From positions 1 to 64,000 of the forward strand of contig NZ_JACFAK010000009.1 in assembly GCF_014118685.1 (NCBI RefSeq): a stretch of DNA of 64,000 nucleotides. Direction: 5' to 3'. Under the pieces are notes generated by a model. That model saw only the letters and a program-made list of their open reading frames with translations. It did no database searches and had not been told where the DNA came from. How positions within the stretch are numbered: position 1 is the first letter of the stretch; every line of letters starts with the position of its first letter. Below, piece by piece: positions 1 through 7,538 of this stretch. The DNA is from Flaviflexus huanghaiensis (GTDB taxonomy: Bacteria; Actinomycetota; Actinomycetes; Actinomycetales; Actinomycetaceae). The translations under genes were made by a program, and so were the position numbers.

Positions 1-7
1 ACATACG

Positions 8-64
8 GAGGGCCTTCCTCGGAGTGCTGGTTTCGCAACTCCCACTCAATCGCGGAAGGCCCTC
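8..64 (-). terminator. Inverted repeat, probable terminator of the LuxR-type operon
   Basis: An 11-bp perfect inverted repeat (GAGGGCCTTCC at 8-18, GGAAGGCCCTC at 54-64) flanks a smaller nested stem (GGAGT at 21-25 with ACTCC at 38-42). It lies 15 bases past the stop codon of the leftward regulator gene, so it is in the right place to end that transcript. There is no clear U-run, and the gene to the left is outside the window, so it could equally serve a convergent gene. Confidence 0.5.
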
Positions 65-79
65 TCTTCACGTCACAAG

Positions 80-1861
80 TCAGCGCGTGTCATCGCACTG
101 CCTCAACCAACCTGTCCGGTCAGTACAGCTAGGTCCGCTCGAGTGCGCGAGGAGGTCCTCTGCCTCGTCATACCGGCCCGAGAGGACAAGGTTCCACCCA
201 ATCCGGAACAGGATGAGGAGCTCGTAATCCGCAACCATCCGCTCGTCGGCCAGCGCAGCACGCGCACTGCGGGCGACCTCGAGCGCAGTCTCAGTACGAC
301 CAGCGACGGAGTGAAGGTCGGCCAGGTCAATGAGGACGCAAATACGACCATCTGCCGTGAGGTCTGGGCTCGCAAGAATGCGTTCAACCTCAGCAACGGA
401 GTGCGGCGCCGCTCTCAACCCCCGTTCAATCTGCGGAGGACGGGCTACGCCCTCCTGTCGAAACCTCGCTGGGCCTGCCAGCGCACCTTCCCGACCGGGA
501 GCACGTGACTGCTCGGCCCACCAGCGTTCGAAAGCCGCGACGTCCGCCGGGTCCCTCGTGAGCTGGTCGAAGGCCATGAGGAGAAGATGAAGGGCCTGCT
601 GACGAACAGCGTGATCGGTGCTCGTCTCAGCCACCCTCATGAGAAGAGTTCGAGCAGAGTAGTGTCGACCGAGTCCAATGAGCGTGCGCGCTCTAAGAAG
701 GTTGGCGGCGTCAGACTCTGGCGTGACTTCGGCATCGATGAGCTTCCGGGCAAGCCGGAAGTCACATCCGATGACTGCGTCCTCGACTGCACCCAGCACC
801 TGGTCAGCGGGGACGTCCGCACCGACTTCGAGTGCCCACAGTACCTGGAGCGGCGTGCGGGAGGTGGGAGCCCTGTGCTCACTCCAGGCCGCATACAGTT
901 GGGCGCTACGCCCGGGCGGGACAGTGCTGCGCAAGATCGTCGCAAAGATGTCGGACGCGATCCGAAGGAGACCGTCATGGCCCGCGGCGAGAAGGTCGGC
1001 CTCGACGAGGCGTCGATGCTCTCCACACATTGCGAAGAGCACGGACCCCGGCTGGGGCCCTGCGAGAGCCAGAAGCTCCAGCACCCTCCGGTGCTCGGCC
1101 GACAGGGACCTGGTCACGTCCCGAACAAGTTCGGTCAGCGGCTCATCCGCCTCCGGGGCGAGCCGCGCCAGGGTGAGGAGATCACCGTTTGCGACACCGG
1201 GAGAGTGCCGGAAGACAAGGCCTTGATCGAGGCAGGACTGAACGACGGCTTCAACAAAGCTTGGATTCCCGCCCGTCAAGGCGGTCATGATGTCGATGGC
1301 GGGGGCTGTGAACTCACCGCCGGCAATCTCCTCCGCAAGAAACCTCACCCCGACCCTGTCGAGGGGCTGGACAACAAGTGTGGAGAGGAGGCCCGACTCC
1401 GCCAAGGCAAACAGTGTCGACTCCGCACCTGTCCGTCCGTTGCCGATAGCGACAAGCTTGATCGCGGCATTCTCAACGAGGGTGGAGAGAACGAACGAGG
1501 TTTCGTCGTCGAGGAACTCCGCGTCCTCGACAACGACGATGGGAATGACGCCCGGCGTTTGGGCGGCTGCGAGCACGGCCCCAACCTCGCGGAGCACCTG
1601 TGCCGGGCTGTCCGTCGAGGCGCGGGCACTGAGATAGGGCGACAGCGCCCCGCATGGCTCCCCTGCCAGAGTTGGGCTCGCATGCACCCGCATGGCGGGC
1701 GGCGGTACGTCTGGCCGGGCGAGGGCAGCTCGGACAAGAGTCGTCTTGCCAATACCGAACCCGCCGAGGATGAGGGCACCGCCCGGGCCAGGCCGGGTGA
1801 GGATTGAGACGAGCTCGGTGTACTCGGCAGACTGCGCAAGCCAGACGCGATGAGGGGTCAC
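80..1861 (-). CDS. LuxR-type large ATPase regulator lacking the C-terminal HTH
   Basis: This 593-aa protein resembles the N-terminal ATPase and helical-repeat part of large LuxR-type (LAL/STAND-like) regulators. Walker A is intact (GGFGIGKTT, residues 33-41) and a Walker B-like strand VVVED follows at 109-113. The rest is alpha-helical, TPR-like sequence. The protein stops without any LuxR HTH, and the 79 bases left of the stop hold only a hairpin, so no HTH is encoded downstream in another frame. It starts at a GTG that overlaps the stop of the upstream 861-aa gene (GTGA), which implies translational coupling. It is either a truncated paralog or a genuine ATPase partner of the two HTH-bearing neighbours. 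The family is assigned by architecture and by resemblance to those neighbours. Confidence 0.7.
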   Translation of the reverse strand: MTPHRVWLAQSAEYTELVSILTRPGPGGALILGGFGIGKTTLVRAALARPDVPPPAMRVHASPTLAGEPCGALSPYLSARASTDSPAQVLREVGAVLAAAQTPGVIPIVVVEDAEFLDDETSFVLSTLVENAAIKLVAIGNGRTGAESTLFALAESGLLSTLVVQPLDRVGVRFLAEEIAGGEFTAPAIDIMTALTGGNPSFVEAVVQSCLDQGLVFRHSPGVANGDLLTLARLAPEADEPLTELVRDVTRSLSAEHRRVLELLALAGPQPGSVLFAMCGEHRRLVEADLLAAGHDGLLRIASDIFATILRSTVPPGRSAQLYAAWSEHRAPTSRTPLQVLWALEVGADVPADQVLGAVEDAVIGCDFRLARKLIDAEVTPESDAANLLRARTLIGLGRHYSARTLLMRVAETSTDHAVRQQALHLLLMAFDQLTRDPADVAAFERWWAEQSRAPGREGALAGPARFRQEGVARPPQIERGLRAAPHSVAEVERILASPDLTADGRICVLIDLADLHSVAGRTETALEVARSARAALADERMVADYELLILFRIGWNLVLSGRYDEAEDLLAHSSGPSCTDRTGWLRQCDDTR

Positions 1862-4443
1862 GATTGACCCGCCGTTCGGCTTGGTCGAGCCAACGCTGCC
1901 AGCTCATGCCGATTGCGCACGTGGAGCTTGGAGTAGACCTGGTAGAGGTGACCTTCGACGGTTCGCACGGACACTCCGTTAACCCGTGCGATCGCGGTGT
2001 TCGTCATGCCGGTGATGGCCTGCGTGGCTATCTGCGCTTCGCGCTTCGTCAGGCGCGCGAGCCACGGCTGGCGGGCGGGAGCGGGTTCCGATTCTGCTGG
2101 TTTGCCTCCCGACGTGTCGACATATGTCGTGGCGAGAAGACGGCGCTGATCCTGTCGACCGATTCTCTCAGCGAGAGTGCTCCCCTGCCCGTGGGAGTAG
2201 AGATACTGACCGCAGCGGATGAGCCTCTCAAGACCCTCTGCGAGAGCGTAGCCGTCCCCTCGGGCGACGGCGCGGGCGAGAAGTCCGTACCCCTCGGCTG
2301 CCGGGGCGGATGACGTCGCCGACAGCTGCCCAAGACGGTCCGCCGCAGAGGCGTCTCCGAGCCGTAAGGCGGCCGCGAGTGCCCCCATCTCCAGCGTCTC
2401 GTTTCCTCTGCGTCGGCAGTGTTGAGCCAGTTCCACCAGGTCGACGATCGCGCTGTCGGAGTCGTCCCGACCACGACGCAGGCAGTCGAGGATCGCCCCG
2501 GCCCACCCGAAAAAGTCGGTCGATGCGAGTCGCGGATCGATCCGGGACCTCGCAAGCCTGTCGGCCTCGAGTCTCTGGCCGCGGTCCGCGAGGCAAAAGG
2601 CTGCGGCCGCTCGAAGGCCGGCAGGCGCGGCCCCATCGAATGTGGCTGTGAGCTGGTGTGTTGCGGGGAGAAGAATGCCAAGAGCATCGTCTGTTTCGTG
2701 TGCCAGCGCTCTGAGCACGCCACTTGTGAAGTCTCCAAAGGCGATAGCGTGCGGAACCGGGTACCTGCCCGCGGCGAGCCGCGACGCCGCCGTCCCGGCC
2801 GCGCGCCAGTCGCCAGCCAAGAGGCGGACGCGCAGCAGGGTGCACTCGATGTCAACGCACTCCGAGCGCGTCATAACTTCATCAAGAACCCCGCCGAGCC
2901 GGAGTGTGGATATCGTCGTCTTGACGGAATCAGCGATCGCCAGCGCCTCGCGTTGCCTGTTTTGAAGTGACCACGCCTCGGCCTGAATCGCGCTGGCCTT
3001 GAGGTGAAGTGACTCGGTTTCCCACAGCTCGTCCGTCAGGCCAACGACGTCCCCGGGACGGCCCGAGAGGGCCGCCGCGTGTGCGGCGAGGAGTCCAACG
3101 AGTTGTTTGGCCTGGACATGGGTGCGCTCGCGAGCTCCCGTCCTCATGGCCGTTGCGAGAGCCTCTCCGGCTCGCGTCACACAGGTATCGATGTCGACCT
3201 GCCGGCCCAGCATCAGGAGCGCTCGGAACTCAACTTCAAGGATGAGCCCGCGCGTGGTGGGGTCGGCCGCCCACGCGTCGACTGAGAATCCGCCCGAGTG
3301 TTCGAACGCCTCGACGACACTGACCGCTGCGGCATTGTCGCCCAGGTCGCGACACGCCCTGGCCTCGGTCAGCACACGCGCCGCCGCCGGGTCGGTGTGA
3401 ACCTGGCTCAGTGTGTCCGCCACGTCCGCGAGCTCATTCTCGTCCGCCCGCTCTCGTAGGATGTGGGCGACGAGCGGGACGGCGATGTCGACCGATTGGG
3501 AGCTGGATTCGTCGACGGTCACGAGTCCTCGAGAGCGCAGGCTGGTGACCTCCTCCGCTAATCCGCAGTGGCGCAGGGCACTCATGCGTGCTGGACCTGC
3601 GTGGGCGAGCAACAGGAGGAGGCGGCGCTCATCGCCCGATGCGCTCACGAGCTGTGGCACACGTATGGAAGCTGGGCTGTGGAAGGGACCGGGTACGAAA
3701 ATCCAGGATCCGCCTTCGACGCGCAGTCTGCCTTGCGACACGAACTCACGGGCAACGTGCCGCATAAGTGGTCGGTTAGCCCCGCAGAAGCGCCACACCA
3801 CCGCGGCGGCGAACATCGACACCGGTCCTGCGAGCTCAGCTTCGAGGAAAGATCTCGTGCGCCCGACATTCATGCCCGGCACGTCGATCCGCACGAGCAC
3901 TCCGGAACGTTGGAGGGCCGACAGGTCGGCGGGGAGCTTCGAAGGACGCTCACACATGACAACGAGCGAGATCTTGCGCATCGTGGCAAGTTGCGCCAGG
4001 ACCGCGGCAGAGTCCGGATCAATGAGATCTGGGTTAGCGAGTGTGACGACCGTTCGCTGCTCGCCGATGAGGGCGGCGATAGCCCGCACGAGCTGATGGC
4101 GGGACACCGACGGAGTGGCCTCGAGCCGCGACAGCATAAGAGAAAGGACGCCGTACCGCGTTTGGGCGGCAAATGGACTGCCGTTGAGATGAATAATGGT
4201 GGGCCGTGGATCCACGCTGTCGACAGCACTGACGAAAGCCGCGCGCCGACCGCTACCGGCCCGGCCGACAAGAATCGCGCCACCGAGCCGATCTTGGAGA
4301 ACTCGCCGCATGACATCGAGAGGAAGTAGCTCCCTCGTATCAGCGGCGTTGCCGCCGATCGGCTCGCGGGTACGTAAAATATTTGCTCTTGGTTTCACCT
4401 GAAACCGCCCCCAGTTCGGCTTTACTCTCCAGGCGCAGCGCAC
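1858..4443 (-). CDS. LuxR-family regulator with degenerate P-loop
   Basis: This 861-aa protein ends in a LuxR-type HTH (roughly residues 798-855; contains LTKREAQIA and SVRTVEGHLYQVYSKL), which would bind DNA. The N-terminal ATPase-like domain has lost its nucleotide-binding residues: the Walker A position reads GRAGSGRR (60-67, Lys to Arg and Ser/Thr to Arg), and the Walker B strand reads TVVTLANPDL (131-140) with no acidic pair. The middle is helical repeat. The start is uncertain: the GTG at 4443 has no good Shine-Dalgarno, and an in-frame GTG 15 codons later is an alternative. A TATGAT -10-like hexamer sits at 4475-4480 on this strand. The gene is coupled to the next one by a GTGA overlap. 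Confidence 0.82.
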   Translation of the reverse strand: MRCAWRVKPNWGRFQVKPRANILRTREPIGGNAADTRELLPLDVMRRVLQDRLGGAILVGRAGSGRRAAFVSAVDSVDPRPTIIHLNGSPFAAQTRYGVLSLMLSRLEATPSVSRHQLVRAIAALIGEQRTVVTLANPDLIDPDSAAVLAQLATMRKISLVVMCERPSKLPADLSALQRSGVLVRIDVPGMNVGRTRSFLEAELAGPVSMFAAAVVWRFCGANRPLMRHVAREFVSQGRLRVEGGSWIFVPGPFHSPASIRVPQLVSASGDERRLLLLLAHAGPARMSALRHCGLAEEVTSLRSRGLVTVDESSSQSVDIAVPLVAHILRERADENELADVADTLSQVHTDPAAARVLTEARACRDLGDNAAAVSVVEAFEHSGGFSVDAWAADPTTRGLILEVEFRALLMLGRQVDIDTCVTRAGEALATAMRTGARERTHVQAKQLVGLLAAHAAALSGRPGDVVGLTDELWETESLHLKASAIQAEAWSLQNRQREALAIADSVKTTISTLRLGGVLDEVMTRSECVDIECTLLRVRLLAGDWRAAGTAASRLAAGRYPVPHAIAFGDFTSGVLRALAHETDDALGILLPATHQLTATFDGAAPAGLRAAAAFCLADRGQRLEADRLARSRIDPRLASTDFFGWAGAILDCLRRGRDDSDSAIVDLVELAQHCRRRGNETLEMGALAAALRLGDASAADRLGQLSATSSAPAAEGYGLLARAVARGDGYALAEGLERLIRCGQYLYSHGQGSTLAERIGRQDQRRLLATTYVDTSGGKPAESEPAPARQPWLARLTKREAQIATQAITGMTNTAIARVNGVSVRTVEGHLYQVYSKLHVRNRHELAALARPSRTAGQS

Positions 4444-4547
4444 TCCCTTCAGTCAGCCTGCCCGGTGGTGGTTCATCATAAGGTGCAGGTAGACCGAGAA
4501 GCACCAGTAGTCAACGTCACAACATACTCGTTTTATGACAGATCTAC

Positions 4548-6935
4548 TTACGTAGTGGGGCGCTCGTCCCGCACGGCGATCTGCGAATTCGACAGAACGG
4601 TGCGCAACTCGGCTCGGCTTCCCACGCCGAGCTTGGTGTACACCTGGTGCAGGTGGGACTCAACGGTCCGAACCGAGATCCCCATCGAGCCAGCTATGGC
4701 GCTACTGCTAAGGCCTGACAAGACCTGCTCAACAATTTCCCACTGTCTCCGGGTCAGTAACCGTGACCCCGAACCTTCCCAGCCACTCACGTGTGACGCA
4801 GCCGAGGGATTCCGCATCCTCGCAAGCTGGCCATCGACGACATCAGCGAAGAAGTACTGGCCACCGGCACGGGCGATGGCGGCTCCAATTTCCAGCGACT
4901 CCGGATCGTTGTTTCGCAATCCGTGCACGACGTTTATGCATGCCTGGGCGAACTGACTTTCAGTCCGTTGCGCTACGGCTTCGAGACGTTCGAGTACAGA
5001 CGTATGGCCCCATTGGAGGGCCGCCGAAAGAGCGAGGAGTTCGTGGGCGCGATTTTCCAGATGATGGTCGCGGTCCGCGCAGCGCATGAGTAGCTCGACG
5101 GCATCACCTTCGCGTCCGAGTAGACCTAGTGCCTGAGCGGCGAAAAAGTTTGCACTCCACGCCCAGCGCCAGATCCCGTCCACGTCGAGATCGGGTAACC
5201 CCACCCCCGCGAGCGCAACGAATGCGTCGGCTCGTTGGCCGGTGGCGGCCAACGACACTGCCGACAGTGAACCGGCCAGCGCCAGCACGCCATGGTCATC
5301 GAGAACCCGTAGCTGCGGTAACTCCAATGTGAGGATCCGGGCGCTGTCATCGAAATCTGCTGTCAAGACTCGAGCGAACGCTCGATACACGACCCCGAGT
5401 CCGTCCACATCGGCGGGCGGGCCGCCAGCCAGAGTTGTTGCGGCGCGCGTCCATTCGCCTGCCAGGAATTCAATGTCGACGAGCCCGAGCCGGATCCGTT
5501 GGATGAGAGAGGGAGCGCTCTCGGATCTCTCGAGCATGTGCAGTAGCTCCCGATTGGCTCTCAGCGCCTCGTCAACCCTCCCGGACATGGCGAGTGCCTC
5601 GTGCGATGACTGTTGCCACAGCGGCTCGAGAGAACTCGGCATCCGCGTTGCCGCTTCACGGGCTGCGAGAATGGGCCGGTAGTCTCCGCTCCATGAGGAT
5701 AAGACGAGATCAGCCGCACGCGCTGGCCCAATGACGCTAGACACGTCGTCGGCAGGTGTCGGCCGCATGCGTCTTGCGCACTCCCACGCGTCTGTGAGAC
5801 GTCCGGCGGCGATGAGCGCGCTGATCCGAACGGACGCATCCCGATCCGAATCTGAGTTGGCGGGCAAGATCCGCAGCAGGTCGACGGTCTTTGCTGGGGA
5901 CGTCACCGCGAGATGCTCAACCGCATGAAGCACACGCGTGTCATCAACATCCAACCCGCATCGAACCTGCCAAGCGACGAGTCCCGGTGGACTTCGGAAT
6001 GCGCTCCCCTCCACGCGCGCAACGACCTCATCGAGGAGACTTCGACTGCGTCCGGGCGGAACGTGGCTTGCGATCGCCTCGCCATTGGTGATCCCGCGCA
6101 GACTCGCATCCCGCCCGAGGGACCCTGTCAGATCTAGGAGCCCACGTTCGTAGACAGCGTCGACGGCATCAGCGTCGCAGACCTCCAAGAGAAGGGGAAG
6201 GGGAATCTCTCCGACGAGGGACAGAACTTCGAGCACGGTGCGGACCGCCGGATCCTCGGCGGCCAGCAAGCTCTGCCAGTGCCTGACAAGCCGTGGACCG
6301 GCATGAGGGGCAGAACGACCTAAAACCCACACACCTTCGTGGCGTAGAAGGAACGAGGCCTCGAGCCAATCCTCAACAGCCATTCTCACTCTCGCACGGT
6401 TTCCTGCGACTCCTTTCCACACAGCACACGTAGCCCGACTACTTACCGGCCCGCCCAGACCGTTTTCCACGAAACTCGCGACAGCTACTTTCGACAAGTC
6501 AGGAACCCGTACCCGGTCAAGGCCGACGAGCTGAGCGAAAGGAGCAGCGGCGGGCCGATCCCGGTCAATCCCGGCAGCAACAACGACCGCGTGGTGATGG
6601 AGGACGAGTCTGGCGACATCATCAAGCTCGGGCCCCGAGAAGGACGACACGGCGGGAATAAGGAGAACTGGCCCTGCCGAAGGCGGGGCCTGAACGTACG
6701 TGGCGAGGGATCGTGATGTTGCGGGATTCAGTGGGCTCATCAGCTCCAGTGGTGCAGCAGGTGCCGCTAATCTCCTTGCCGCCTTCCGCGCGAGGTCCTC
6801 CTGGCCGGCCCCAAAATCTCCATGTAGGAGAACGCCTGATCCGATCGAAGCGCGGCGGACGACCTCGTCAACGAAAGTATCGTCCCCCGCTGCCTCCCAG
6901 CGCGGCGGGCGACGAGCATTCGGATTCGAGACCAT
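4548..6935 (-). CDS. LuxR-family regulator with degenerate P-loop
   Basis: This 795-aa paralog of the 861-aa protein is the first gene of the leftward regulator cluster. It starts at an ATG preceded by a strong GAGGAGG ribosome site. The C-terminal LuxR HTH is intact (about residues 725-780; LLTRRQWEIVEQVLSG and SVRTVESHLHQVYTKLGV). The ATPase-like domain has GDFGAGQE at the Walker A position (39-46), replacing the essential Lys with Gln and the Ser/Thr with Glu, and the Walker B strand is LLIPAVSS (91-98). ATP binding by the usual mechanism is therefore unlikely. It diverges from the three-giant-gene operon across a 600-bp gap, which makes it a natural candidate to regulate that operon; this is inferred from position only. 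Confidence 0.82.
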   Translation of the reverse strand: MVSNPNARRPPRWEAAGDDTFVDEVVRRASIGSGVLLHGDFGAGQEDLARKAARRLAAPAAPLELMSPLNPATSRSLATYVQAPPSAGPVLLIPAVSSFSGPELDDVARLVLHHHAVVVAAGIDRDRPAAAPFAQLVGLDRVRVPDLSKVAVASFVENGLGGPVSSRATCAVWKGVAGNRARVRMAVEDWLEASFLLRHEGVWVLGRSAPHAGPRLVRHWQSLLAAEDPAVRTVLEVLSLVGEIPLPLLLEVCDADAVDAVYERGLLDLTGSLGRDASLRGITNGEAIASHVPPGRSRSLLDEVVARVEGSAFRSPPGLVAWQVRCGLDVDDTRVLHAVEHLAVTSPAKTVDLLRILPANSDSDRDASVRISALIAAGRLTDAWECARRMRPTPADDVSSVIGPARAADLVLSSWSGDYRPILAAREAATRMPSSLEPLWQQSSHEALAMSGRVDEALRANRELLHMLERSESAPSLIQRIRLGLVDIEFLAGEWTRAATTLAGGPPADVDGLGVVYRAFARVLTADFDDSARILTLELPQLRVLDDHGVLALAGSLSAVSLAATGQRADAFVALAGVGLPDLDVDGIWRWAWSANFFAAQALGLLGREGDAVELLMRCADRDHHLENRAHELLALSAALQWGHTSVLERLEAVAQRTESQFAQACINVVHGLRNNDPESLEIGAAIARAGGQYFFADVVDGQLARMRNPSAASHVSGWEGSGSRLLTRRQWEIVEQVLSGLSSSAIAGSMGISVRTVESHLHQVYTKLGVGSRAELRTVLSNSQIAVRDERPTT

Positions 6936-7009
6936 CTTGCCCTCCTCAGCTGTTACCCATAGCGCTAGACACTTCCTCCCAGCTTAGCGATCCGCCAACT
7001 TAGGTTGCC
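6936..7009. other. Start of the divergent intergenic region
   Basis: The gap between the regulator cluster and the giant-protein operon runs from 6936 to 7538. The part nearest the 795-aa gene carries its ribosome site. I see no convincing -35/-10 pair for the leftward transcript here. The remaining part holds a decayed gene (7010-7390), two inverted repeats and the rightward promoter, listed separately. Confidence 0.5.
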
Positions 7010-7390
7010 TCACTTTGTCCGGGCTACTGATACCCAGCCGACCTGTCGGACCGGCACGCCGCGCCTGTCGGGCAAGCACTCCGCGGCGAGGGCAGACGAC
7101 GGCACATCTGTCATGACGACCGCGGCCGCCGCGACCGTCGCCTATGCGCCAAACGCCGCGGGTGCGAGGCAGACGGTACAAGCCCCGATGAAGGCACCAT
7201 TGGCGAGCGTCGCCAGCTTGGGCTAACGCATAGTTCTATCGACGTCGAACGCCGACAGAAACTGCTGCCGCTCGGCGGCAAGCGGCGCCCGGTGGTGAGG
7301 CCCATACGGCCAGGGGCTGAATGCGGCGACGAGCCAGACGGTGGAGACGTCGGTCAGCGGGACAGCATCGGACGAAAAATTCGCACGCAC
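7010..7390 (-). pseudogene. Decayed membrane-protein gene with two in-frame stops
   Basis: A single leftward frame from a GTG at 7390 to a stop at 7010 has the GC-rich third positions of real genes here. It is interrupted by two TAG stops, at 7223-7225 and 7142-7144. The first part contains VSTVWLVAAFSPWPYG and the second contains a hydrophobic stretch (GAFIGACTVCLAPAAFGA, stop, ATVAAAAVVM), so the ancestor was probably a small protein with two or three membrane segments. I cannot name the family. The alternative is chance openness in GC-rich DNA, although continuation of one codon-biased frame through both stops argues against that. Confidence 0.45.
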
Positions 7391-7431
7391 TGGGCCAGTG
7401 AGAGCTTTGCGAGGCCCTGGTTGGCGACCAA
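7388..7431. promoter_or_regulatory. Paired inverted repeats upstream of the giant-protein operon promoter
   Basis: CACTGGGCCAGTG (7388-7400) is a perfect 6+1+6 inverted repeat, and TTGGCGACCAA (7421-7431) is a 4+3+4 inverted repeat. Both have a TGG...CCA core. Their centres are 32 bp apart, about three helical turns. They would lie near -78 and -46 relative to the start site expected from the promoter at 7437-7465. The second ends six bases before the -35 box, a usual place for an activator. Binding by the neighbouring LuxR-type proteins is inference. Confidence 0.4.
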
Positions 7432-7436
7432 AGGGC

Positions 7437-7465
7437 TTGACACCGCGACCCTGTCCCCCTACGAT
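7437..7465 (+). promoter_or_regulatory. Sigma-70-like promoter of the giant-protein operon
   Basis: A perfect TTGACA (7437-7442), a 17-base spacer and TACGAT (7460-7465) form a near-ideal housekeeping promoter pointing right. Transcription would begin near 7472, leaving about 67 bases of leader before the GTG at 7539. No other gene lies between. Confidence 0.6.
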
Positions 7466-7538
7466 CGGGCAACAATGAAGTGACCTCAATCACACTCGTG
7501 GCCTCGATGCGACCGGTGTGGGAGGGAGGGGTCGGCAC

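Noticed and set aside
587-1807. A 406-codon open frame on the plus strand opposite the 593-aa regulator
   Set aside because: It mirrors the codon pattern of the regulator on the other strand, has no recognisable domain and no ribosome site.
80-1861. Frameshift hiding an HTH after the 593-aa regulator
   Set aside because: Only 79 bases remain to the window edge and they hold a terminator-like hairpin; no HTH-like sequence appears in other frames.
7005-7226. A plus-strand open frame in the regulator/giant-operon gap
   Set aside because: The minus strand shows a longer codon-biased frame with hydrophobic segments across the same DNA; the plus frame has no homology signal.
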